DNA of 64,000 nt from Manis javanica (lineage: Eukaryota; Chordata; Mammalia; Pholidota; Manidae), in assembly GCF_040802235.1 (NCBI RefSeq), contig NC_133159.1:173598626-173662625 (forward strand), written 5' to 3'. The first letter of the stretch is position 1, and each line of letters opens with the position of its first letter. Shown one piece after another: positions 22,401 through 32,319 of this stretch. A program made the translations under genes and the position numbers. Under the pieces are notes generated by a model. That model was not told the DNA's origin. It saw only the letters and a program-made list of their open reading frames with translations, and searched no databases.

Positions 22401-23091
22401 AATGGTTGCTTATGTTTGTGCACGCCAGGGTTTTGGTTCTATGAGCTGTGTATGTGACAGCTGTTTACTGCCTTAGCAGCTGTGTTAAAAGAACTGACTT
22501 AATTTTATTACATGCCATCACCAATCCCGTTCATATGTTTGCCAACTAGGGCATGAGGGTTTTGAGTGGCAAAAAAAAGCTGAACGGATGATATTTAGAG
22601 CAAATGCCTTAATGCGTTGAGCCTTCTTGGATTGATTGACTGCAGATTCTGGGATGATAGCCTTCTATCTTAAAATGAGATTACTGTAGCTTGTGCTGTC
22701 ATGTCTAGTTTCTTAGGGAATCTTTTCCAGGTTTGTGGGGAAAGGATCTTCCTTGTATTTTGGTAGGCATTTAAACCTGTAGTTTGTCTATCATTAAGTG
22801 TAATAGAGAATGTAACTAATGTTAATAATAAATTCATGCGCCGTGGGAGACTACCAAGAAATGTGCACTGATTGTATATAACCCCATATTAATGGTTGGC
22901 ATTCTTTATTGCAGACAAGCATAGATGTGAGTGGAAAACACACCCTAGAACAATCAAATCCTATAGAGGGTTTGAATGTGATTTTTTAAAAAGTGGTTAT
23001 ATACCAATTTATTCTGAGTGCATCTGAAGGACAGTGGTGTTGTGTGTGTTATAGGTGACCTTTGTCTGGGGCTATTGGAGCTCTAGCCCAG
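22401..23091. other. Unassigned unique sequence
   Basis: Nothing recognised. Confidence 0.5.
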
Positions 23092-23306
23092 AGTTCCTCA
23101 GCCTGGACATGACTGACATTAGGGCCGCCTAATTCTTTGTTGTGGGGGGGGTTGGGGCTGTCCTGGGTTCTGTAGGGCGTTTAGCAGCATCCCTGGTTTC
23201 TCCCCACTAGATGCCTGCATCCCTCCCCAGTGACAACAAGAATGTCTCCAGATATTGCTAAATATCTCCCGGGAAGCAAAACTGCCCTCACTGAGAACCA
23301 CTATCT
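23092..23306 (-). mobile_element. MER20 hAT-Charlie MITE, near full length
   Basis: An approximately 215-base relic in reverse: 'gttcctcagcctggacatga', 'attctttgttgtgg', 'gtttagcagcatccctggtt', 'actagatgcctgcatccct', 'gtctccagatattgctaaat' and the terminal 'actgagaaccac'. MER20 is normally close to 219 bp, so both ends are nearly present. Established work links some MER20 copies to placental-mammal gene regulation. Nothing here shows that this copy is active. Confidence 0.9.
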
Positions 23307-23754
23307 AAATGCAGGTGCCTTTTCATCCCTGGAGAAGATGCTCCTGTCTGCTTTTCATTACTGTTTGGGCCTGGGGTAGGATAGTCCTGGTCTTGCAGAA
23401 GTGCATAATCAGATGTGAGGGTTCAAGGCACATTGAGTCACGTTACGTGCTCATCAGAAGCTACACTAGAAGGGGGGATCTGATTCATGGTTAGAAGCAG
23501 AAGCGAGAGAGGAAGTGTAATGATTTAGAGGGACAAATACCCACAGAGAGGGCCAGGGTGCGTCATCAAGGAGCAGCCATCTGGGGGTAGATTCTTGTCT
23601 GTGCTCTAAGTGGTCTTAAGACCTCATCCACTTCCTTGTGCACCTGTACTTTTCCATCATGTTGAATGGAGAAACTAACATTGTGAGTTTAGCTGAATTA
23701 ACTAGGATGCCCCTGCCCTGGAGGCATGGGTGACATCTGCCTTCTTCTTCACTT
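23307..23754. other. Unassigned unique sequence
   Basis: Nothing recognised. Confidence 0.45.
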
Positions 23755-23835
23755 CATACCAGTGGCTGCAAGGGTGCCCATCACAAAGTAGAGCTCAAAT
23801 AAATATTTGTTTTAAAAAAATGAATGGACATACCA
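23755..23835 (+). repeat. L2/MIR-type tail
   Basis: 'cacaaagtagagctcaaata' followed by 'aatatttgtttt' and 'aaaatgaatgg' resembles the common end of L2/MIR elements. Confidence 0.5.
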
Positions 23836-23865
23836 GTGGATTTCAGGCAAGGTCAGTAGGTGTCA

Positions 23866-24015
23866 GTAGGTCAGGAGATCTGGGAAAGGTTCTTGTTCTG
23901 CTACCAATTTGTTGAGCAACTCACTTCACCTTCCTGAATACCCCGATCTGAGAAATGCATGGTGGAGTTAGGTGATCATAGGGGTTTCTTCCAGCTGTGC
24001 GATTCCATGGCTTCT
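23866..24015 (+). repeat. MIR-like SINE relic
   Basis: 'tctgctaccaatttgttgag', 'caactcacttcaccttcctg' and 'tcttccagctgtgcgattc' fit a MIR-type element with the 'cttccagctctgaaattc' ending. Confidence 0.5.
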
Positions 24016-25489
24016 GGCAAGGTCCCAGGCGGTGCTGGGGAATTGTCACTATTAAAATTCTTTGGTAACTTGAGCTCCGAGTGCCTGTGTGTAGGACGAA
24101 TTTGCCTCCCTAATCAGGGTCTGTGTCAGCAGTGGTGGTCAGAGAACTTTGGGCCACGGTTACCCCGAATACATGCTACAGCTGGACATGGAATGAGGAG
24201 CGGACCAGAGAGCGCTGCTTGAGGACGTGGTCCCTTCCTATTGATGTTCGGTATTTCTTTCACAAGTAAGGATGAAATACTGAACATTTAGTACAGAGAG
24301 ACTATTTAACCGACAGCTAAGCTGTGTGGAATCAGGAGGAACTAATCATATACCAACGTTAGAAAATGTTATTTCCTCATGCAGTTCCAACGTTTCTCTG
24401 CAGGTATCTTGTTAAAAGATAATGAATATTTCAATCTTTAAAGATATATCTTGTGGTAGAAATAGATCCATGATAAAGGCTGTTATTTTGCAAACACATG
24501 AGCTATTTGTTAATGATTTTAGAGAGTCACACCATAGCCAGAATGCCAAGGTGGATCATTAATATTGGAAATCCATCTCTCAGACCAAGAGCTAGAGAGA
24601 ATACTTCCACAGGAAGTCTTACTACCACCCACATAAAGCGGTCAGTAAAAGTGACCACAGTTTTACCCCAGTGAAACTTGGAAAGTAGAATGCAAGCACA
24701 TTGCAAAAAAGCTGCCCATAATCCCAGAGCAAATCCGGATGGGAAACCAACATGTTTCAAGTTGCCAACCCGTACTGATTTGGCCAAGGTTAGGTAGATA
24801 ACGACTGTCATTTATGGCTGAGGCGGACTTACTTAGCAATACTGAGGCTTTTCTACGGCAAGGTAGGAAGGGCAGAAGCTCCTGAAAGTCATCACGAAGC
24901 TTAAATGAAGAAAAGTTTGGCTGATGACAGTCAGAAGAGATGTGGCTGCCAAGAGTGCCTGAACAGGTATTGTGGCCAGGACTGGCCCTTTGCGTTGCAG
25001 TGTCGTGCCAACCACGTGGCACTCTGGGAGGAGCAGAGAACCAAGTCATGTGGAGTGGGAAGTGTGGTGAGTGGGAAAGTACCAGGATTGCGAGAAAATA
25101 GATACAGAATCTTGATGGTGTTGGGGATAGGGGAGTGAAAGAGGCCAAGGCTTAGCAGGGATTGGGAATCTAGTAACAGGGGGGTTGTTGAGAACCACGG
25201 GCATCTAACAATGGTGATAGAGTGATCTATTAGCTGAGGGCATGAAGGAGTTGTCAGAAACAAAGCACAGAGCTTCAGAAACTTCCAGACCCTGGGAAAA
25301 TGCAGAAGGAAGAAAATCCTAGAATAGCCTACAAGTAAAGGCTTCTACCAAGCTTTAGCGCAGTAGGGCTGGCAGAGGGTCAGAGAAACCCTGGGAACTA
25401 AGAGACTGGGTTGGGTGGAATTGGGTCTGCTGCGCAGCATAGCTGTACCAAAAACATTCGCAGAGTTGCAGAAATTGTTTTTCTTAACA
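24016..25489. other. Unassigned sequence, several open minus-strand frames
   Basis: No recognised repeat. Overlapping minus-strand frames of 94, 161 and 110 codons (24527-25263) share the same DNA in different frames and have no domain I recognise. That is more consistent with low stop density than with a gene. Confidence 0.4.
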
Positions 25490-26035
25490 TTTATGTGTTA
25501 ACCAACAAGTCTGCTGTGTTTCTACTTTAAGTATGTTAGGTTGTGAGAAGATAAGATTAAATTAGAAGCATCCCTATTCTTGAGATGTACATTTAGTGTA
25601 TAAAGGGAGGCAGATGCATACACGTCAAATACAGAGATGCTGTGGAGCTCTGGGGAGGGGCTACTGAGCTAAAACAATCCCCAACGGCTTCCTAGAGGAA
25701 ATAGCACCTGACCTGAGTCTGGAAAGAGAATGAATAAGAGTAAAAAATAGGAAAAGTGCTGTAGTTAACAGCGACATTGTAAACATAGGCAAGCATTTGT
25801 GGATCATTGTGTGTGTGTGTGTGTGTGTGTGTGCGCGTTGAGAGAAGTGAAGGACTAAAATCTGGTGTTTAGAATTCAAATTCAAGGCAGAAAGTAACAG
25901 ACATGAAAGGACTCTAGGTAGGAGAATACAAAGGGAAAATGGCATGTCATGTTAACAAGTGTGTGTTTTATCCTATAGTAGGTGAGAGGGAAGGGTTTTG
26001 ATCAAGGTCATCCTTTAGATGGTGGCCTCTGAGAA
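25490..26035 (-). repeat. L2 LINE 3' part, antisense
   Basis: The reverse L2 3' end reads through 'aagtctgctgtgtttctact', 'agatgctgtggagctctggg', 'ggcttcctagaggaaatagc', 'acctgacctgagtctggaaa' and 'tgagagggaagggttttg'. A (GT)n tract interrupts it at 25808-25837. Confidence 0.6.
25808..25838 (+). repeat. (GT)n microsatellite
   Basis: Uninterrupted GT run ending 'gtgcgcg'. Confidence 0.95.
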
Positions 26036-27499
26036 CTGTGGAAGACAACTATGAGATTGAGAGGATCGGAGGCCTCTCTGTTGGAGAGCCACTATGTAAA
26101 GAGGTCATTTAGGTAGTGGTTGTCCAACTCAAACCTGGGCTAAAGGAAGGGAAGGGAAGATAAGAATTAGATAAATATTTAGGAGATGGAATAACCAAGC
26201 TATGATTCATTGAACATGGGTGTTGAGGGACAAGGCTGACTCCACAACGTCTCTCTGATTTCCAGCTCAGCCAATGTTTGTTCCATTAACTGAAATAGAA
26301 ATAAAAGGAGAAAGTAGGAGAAATAATAGCTGAGAGTCTCATAAACCAGCCAAATGTACATCAGACATTTGGATGTAAGAGTGTAAAACCCATCAGAAAG
26401 TTCAGATACGGAAAAACATATTCATGTGTAACCAGGGAGTAAGTGGCTCTTTGGACATAAAGTATTTGTGATTTTTTTTCAAACAATGATTGGGAGGAAG
26501 GGAACCAAAACCTCTAACAGTTCTGCCCATGTGGGACTTCATTATTTTCCTTGGGGAAGCAGTTTAGATGCCTATTCTTTTTGGTTGAGGCTGGGACTGG
26601 CATAGATAAGAAATGAACATCATCATATTCTAACAATTATAGATATGCAAATCTAGATAAGCAATTCTAATTCAATAACTGTAGAGTACCCTGGAATATG
26701 GGTGAATAGAGGAGTTTATTTATATGGACTCCTAAATTGTTCTATGTGTCATGGAGACCTGCCAAGATGGTGTGGTGGTGATTTGAAAGGAAATGCACTT
26801 CTCCACATTGGGGGTGTTTGAGAGTAAGCTGTACAATCCCTGAGCATGGATTTATCAAGGGGATCTCTACTGAAGAACAGAGTAAGTGTTGGATAGGCCG
26901 TTAGGTAAGATGGTCATATTTTCCAGACAAAATTTCAGGAAACACTTTTTTCTGATTCATTGGCTTTATAAAAGCTACCAAGCAAAGATACCCAATTCAG
27001 CCACATATTTTTCAAAATCTAATAAATGCCTTATATACAGTAAAGCAGGACTGTCTTAAGAGGCAATTACTATAACTTTCAAGATTGTTTCAAAATTTGC
27101 TGTTGTATCCTCTGTGATTAGTATAGTATTTGGCACTTGGTTGGACACACTAAATGTGTGTTTAATAGATGCAAGGATAATATTGACATCATGGCATTTC
27201 ACTTAGACTCAAATAATTTTTTTTTTCTAAAGAGGTGATAAAGAAAACACAAAAGATAAGAAACAGTAAAACAATACTAATTATTTCGCTAACTGAAATC
27301 ATTTCATGCATAAAGAACACAGCTGCAAAAATATTTTGGAAACAGTTTTGAAGTAGAAATTCCAAACACTTGTTATAGTTAGAGAAGGTTTTTAGTTTAG
27401 TAATAGGGAATGTTAAGTTTTTAGCTAAGAGCATATATTTTTACAATGAGACTTTAATGGAATTTTCTTAAGTTAAAAAAAACAGTAGTACTTAAATAT
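26036..27499. other. Unassigned AT-rich sequence
   Basis: Nothing recognised in about 1.46 kb except short homopolymer runs (T at 26470-26478 and 27219-27227). Confidence 0.45.
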
Positions 27500-27668
27500 T
27501 GAAAAGACTCTATTATATTCTTCATTTTAAGGTAAAACCATATACTGATTTTATTATGACTCAAATATAAGCTCCACAAAGGTAGGTGTTTTTGATTTGT
27601 TTCCTTTGCTTAGTACCAAATGTACCTAGTATATTACAGTGACAAATACATTTTGTTGCATTCAATTG
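27500..27668 (+). repeat. L2 LINE tail
   Basis: 'caaatataagctccacaaag', then 'tttcctttgcttagtaccaa' and 'cattttgttgcattcaattg' match the end of L2. Confidence 0.65.
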
Positions 27669-27879
27669 ATAATCTTAGTCCCATTAAAACTGGATAATAT
27701 CTAAGTGCTAAGGATAATCCTTGATATATACTACTAGCATACCAATACAAAATTGTAGCACCCCGTATTCATGCAGGACTTGCTACACTGGTTGGAAGCA
27801 GGGCCATAATAACAATAGCAAAAACATATTCTCTGATTTCTGGTTACTATTTGGGAATAAGGTAGGAAGAGCATAACTG

Positions 27880-28940
27880 TCCCCACCCTAAGGCAACCAG
27901 AAAAGTGCTGGACAAACAGATTTCATGATTTCTCTTAAACTCATCAGAGAGATGGAGCAACAGAGCTGTGCGCTAGCCCAAAATCTGCAGAAAGACAGGC
28001 TTCTGCAGAGAGAGAAGACACTTGGGCATTTGTTTATTTGGGGCAAACCTAGCCAGAGATGCAGGTTAAGAAGAAGTTAGCTAAAATTGTTCATGCATCT
28101 ATTGGGGGATGTGGGTGGGAGAAAAATATAGGCTAGACAGAGTGTGGAGGCCCTGGAGGCTGTCAACAGGGGAACAGTTTACACCCCCTTGCACGCTCTC
28201 TCCATGGACCCCAACGGATGTTCAAAAGAAGATTGGTGAGAGTCCTGAGCAAGGATCCCTAATTGTGCAGGCCTGTGGGGGTGGGGGGGCGAGCACTCTG
28301 GGAGGGGCCTGAAGGTCCCATTTCACCTGTGCTACAAGGTCTTACTGCATGGGCGGCAGGAAGGGCGCGGAGCACCCTAGACTTCAGGTCACTGGTTAAA
28401 AACCATTGCAGCTGGGGGAAGGGAATAGGAAATAAAAATCCTCTAAGGACAGGGACTAAATCCTCTGGCAAATCAGTTGCAGCCTGAAATACAAGGTAGT
28501 GCTAGAGGAAGCCGAAGCTGTGGGGCACTGAAGTAACACAGCACCGGCACCCCACAAACCCACCTCAGCCCCTGCCCTTGCCCGATCCAAACCCCACACT
28601 AAAGGCTCAGCAGAAGGAAACACCAGCCCATTTCCAAGCATAAAAATCTATTTACCTCAGTCTTTGCTGTCCTACAGGAAAATGCACGGCTTTCAAGAAA
28701 AAAATTATAAGGAGTACTAGAAAAATAAAACAAACAAAAGCCATGTAACACACCGGCAAGATACAATTAACAGACCCAGGCTCAGATACGACACAGATGT
28801 TAGAACTGATCGGTGCTATTTATTCTAACTATGAGACGTTATGAAAAAGGAGCACAAATGCAACAGGAGATGAGAGGGATCATTTTAGCAGAGAGATGGA
28901 AATTATAAGAAAGAATCAGATGGAAGCAAGTAGAAAGTTA
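27880..28940 (+). mobile_element. Ancient L1 5' UTR / ORF1-start remnant
   Basis: The clearest part is 28680-28890: 'gcaagatacaattaacagac', 'ccaggctcagatacgacaca' and 'atgttagaactgatcggtgc' match the region before and into ORF1 of old L1s. The GC-richer 27890-28640 stretch ('cagaaagacaggcttctgca', 'tcaacaggggaacagttta') fits an L1 5' UTR. No open ORF1 remains. The left boundary is uncertain. Confidence 0.5.
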
Positions 28941-28944
28941 AAAC

Positions 28945-29265
28945 CCAGTAGCCATTTCTGTGGTTGCTGGCAATCCTTGGTGTTGCCAATCTTTGCCTTG
29001 TGGAAGCATAACTCTAACCTCTTCATCTGGAGTCACATTGTATATTTCCTGTGTGTCTTCAGATGGCGTTCTCTCCTTGTTGTGTGTCTGCATCTTCGCC
29101 TCTTCTATAATGCCAGTAATATTGGATTGAGGTCCCACTTACTTCACTAGGACCGCATTTTAATTTAATTACATCTGTGACAACTCTTTTTAAATAAAGT
29201 TACATTCTGAGGTTCTGGGAAGGACATGATTTTGAGGGTGAACACTGTTCAACCTCATACAGACA
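28945..29265 (-). mobile_element. MLT1-type MaLR LTR, antisense
   Basis: 'ggttgctggcaatccttggt', 'tcttcagatggcgttctctc', 'gccagtaatattggattgag', 'aattacatctgtgacaactc' and 'acattctgaggttctgggaa' follow an antisense MLT1 LTR. It is solo, without internal sequence. Confidence 0.8.
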
Positions 29266-30230
29266 GGATCACCGGTAGACTTTAGGTAGTCAAGGAAGGA
29301 ATTTGTGAATGTGATCACAGACCTATGGAAATTTCCAATGGAAATTTCTAGGAGACATGTCGGATGATTTGTCCTTTTATTCTGTTACGACATCCTCAGT
29401 GGCCAGGCTCTTTCTTCAACTCTGAGTTCATTATAGCTGCCTGCTCTTTAGAAAGCTGGTACTGGTTCTCTATGGAAACTGAGAGATCGTTTGAAGAATA
29501 GCATTTTGTATTCCATTCAAAATCATGCCTCCCTTCTACTCTTTATGAAAAGCCCTATAGCAGGGGAGTCTCAGTCCCAGATGTATATTAAAATCGCCTG
29601 GAGCTTTTAAACATTATTGCTGGCAACAGCAACTGAAATGGAATTTCTGGAAATGGACTCATCTTTTAACAAACTCTTCCAAATTATTCTACCTTGCACC
29701 CAGGATTGGGAACCTTTGCCCCATGTCTAGCTTTTACATGCAAATATTCTCTTTCTTCTGTTGGACTTCTGCCTCATCCATTATTTGGACATGTATGTAT
29801 GTCTGTGTGTGTACACAGGGTGTATGTGTGTGTAGTGTGTATGCATGTGTGCATAAGGAGACTTGTTAAGATTTTCACCCTCTGAGGCCTATCCAGTGAT
29901 TTTGCAAATGCATAAAATTCAGACTGAGTTGCTCCATAAAATTCAGATTGAGGCCCTCAGCACCCTCACTATGAAGGAATTTGTACAGTGTTCCCATTAG
30001 CCTTTCATTGTTGTTACAACATTCCAGCACAATTAAATACTGGAAACAATATCAGCCAACCAGCTTCCTTTATGCCTCATTTGGAAAGTAACAGTCAGCT
30101 TGGGAAAGTTCCTTTGTAGTTACTGTTGTCCTCTTCAGCAAAGTGACAATAAAAGTGAAATTATTAACTTGATTTCTCACAAAAAATGACTTGAGCTGCC
30201 TGAAGGAACTGGAGGCATTATGGAGAGGAC
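29266..30230. other. Unassigned sequence with a MER5A scrap and a TG-rich tract
   Basis: About 75 bases at 29565-29640 ('gagtctcagtcccagatgta', 'aaaatcgcctggagctttta') look like a forward MER5A. A (TATG/TGTG)n tract lies at 29788-29854. The rest is not recognised. Confidence 0.45.
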
Positions 30231-30234
30231 ATGT

Positions 30235-30257
30235 AGTCATAGAGATATATGTGAATC
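30235..30257 (+). repeat. Exact 23-bp direct repeat, copy 1
   Basis: Identical over 23 bases to 31996-32018; after one mismatch four more bases (tatg) match. It lies in ATATGTG-rich low-complexity DNA. Copy 2 sits at the 3' boundary of the large L1. Confidence 0.85.
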
Positions 30258-30879
30258 ATATGCATGTGCAGATGTATGTATACATCTATAGATGTGAGAT
30301 ACCCTATATATCACTGTACCTACGTCTGTTTCTACATCTCTATATGTGATTGTATATCTACATCTCTATCTATAAAACCATTTTTCAGGATTCATTACAG
30401 TGTTGAATTGTTATAAATATAAACATTTATAAGCCAAAGTAGCAGAAATGTTATATAAAGAATTACAAAAGAAATATCCTGGTAAAATGTTGATCAATGC
30501 TCAAATAATACTTTTCTGGTTAATATGTATTAGAAAACGAAGTCCCATTTAAACTAACAGATAAATTGGCAATCAGCATGTTAGCAAATGATTATTAGAA
30601 ACATACTTCTTGAGTTTAATAATTACATCAGAAACGTACTTATTGACAGTCAGCTGCATTCCTGGCCATGGGAAAGCAAAGTCAGTTAGATTCTTCTAGT
30701 CCCACTTCTACCAGATCCCCTTATGCCAGTTTAAGGTCAGACTCTACCTGCAGTGAGTAGGAATACTGGTAAGTATGTGTATGTATCTTCATTCAAAGGA
30801 CATGGAGGTCAGAAGTTACTTGGTTTGGTTTAATTTAGGGACAGTCATTATTTTCCAGCCCACCTTCCTGTGGTTTCCT
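30258..30879. other. Unassigned AT-rich sequence
   Basis: TATA/ATCT-rich low complexity to about 30380, then nothing recognised. Confidence 0.45.
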
Positions 30880-31110
30880 TATACAATGTATAGAGAAGTA
30901 GAGGTGGACATTGAGATTCCATACACTGTATTTAAAACCCAATCCACTATTTACTATTTCAGAACAGGTACTTAAACTTTCTAATCTTCAGTTTCTCCTC
31001 GAGAATAGTATCTTAGAACACTTCTATATGTATTGGATGATGTTAAAGAGAGTGTGCAGGAAACCCAGCAAAACACCTGGATCATAGTCACTTCTTAATA
31101 TACAGTAATT
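30880..31110 (+). repeat. MIR SINE relic
   Basis: 'acccaatccactatttacta', 'acttaaactttctaatcttc', 'agtttctcctcgagaatagt', then 'acacctggatcatagtcact' follow a forward MIR. Confidence 0.65.
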
Positions 31111-31394
31111 CCATTACTTATGCCTTATTTCTTAAGCAGAATCCATAGTGTATCATTCAAAGGTGCTTATGTGGATGAAAATAACACAGACTGCAAACTG
31201 CAAGCATTTATCCTGGAATCTTGAAGAGAGTTGGAACAGCTAAAGTCAAGCCCAGACCCTGGGAATGGAGATTTATGATGGAATGGAGAAAATGGTAATG
31301 AAGAATATGGGGTAGCATTTCAGAGAAAGGGAACAGGTTTGAATTGGTACATCTTAAGTTAAGCATTTTATTACAAGGGTAAGTATTATGGCAG

Positions 31395-31570
31395 ATTTAA
31401 GTAAGTCTACATGTATTTACAAGTACACGTATGATCATTGTCTCATTGAGTTCTCATGCTGTCCTGTAAGATAAGAATTATTATGGTCATTTTACAGATA
31501 GAAAAGCTGATACTCAAGGATGTTGATTTGCATGCGCAAATCATCTATAGATTTGTCAAGAGCAAAGATA
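31395..31570 (-). repeat. MIR SINE relic
   Basis: 'acaagtacacgtatgatcat', 'tgtctcattgagttctcatg', 'tcattttacagatagaaaag' fit a reverse MIR. Confidence 0.7.
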
Positions 31571-31987
31571 AATGATGTTAAAATGGCCATTTGATTATTG
31601 GGTGTCCTTTCAATGAAATGTTAGGGTTCTTTATATAGGAATGTGATTCTTTTCATGACTGAGCCACTTTATAATTGTACAAATTGTAGAAGACTGAGGG
31701 GGCCACAAGTAATTACTGTCTATTGAGTTGCAAATGAATTTTGTCTTTTGGATTTATGATTGATTTCTACCCTGTGAAAAAGATGATTCGAAAGATGATT
31801 TAAAAAGATGATTTTATTTGGTATATATTGACCTATTTTGCATCTACTAGCAAATTTATTTCAGCATTCCTGATTACCCATATTTGTATCTGTGTTCAGA
31901 TTTTTCTTTTGAACTAGTTTTGCCATTTTAGTTTTCCTCATCAATTAATGAGTTAAGTTTTAAAAATTTGCACTCTCATTTTATATT
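31571..31987. other. Unassigned AT-rich sequence
   Basis: Nothing recognised except three imperfectly spaced copies of aaagatgatt within 31778-31814. Confidence 0.45.
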
Positions 31988-32319
31988 TTTTATTAAGTCA
32001 TAGAGATATATGTGAATCTTATGAAGGTTTCACATGAGCAATATTGTGGTTATTACATTCACCATATTATCAAGTACCCCACCCACACCCCATTGCAATC
32101 ACTGTCCATCAGCATAGTAAGATGCTATAGAGTCACTACTTGTCTTCTCTGTGCTATACTGCCTTCCCTGTGACACCCCTACATTATGTGTACTATTCAT
32201 AATGTCCCTTAATTCCTTTCTCCCTCCTCTCCATCCCCCCTCCCCCTTCCTTCCCTTTGGTAACCACTACTCCCTTCTTGGAGTCTGTGAGTCTGCTGCT
32301 GTTTTGTTCCTTCAGTTTT

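Noticed and set aside
24527-25263. Cluster of minus-strand frames (94, 161, 110 codons) as a possible gene
   Set aside because: They overlap in different frames, share no domain and have no splice or conservation evidence available.
31778-31814. Three spaced copies of aaagatgatt as a binding-site array
   Set aside because: Ten-base units in AT-rich DNA are weak evidence; spacing is irregular and no flanking signal supports it.
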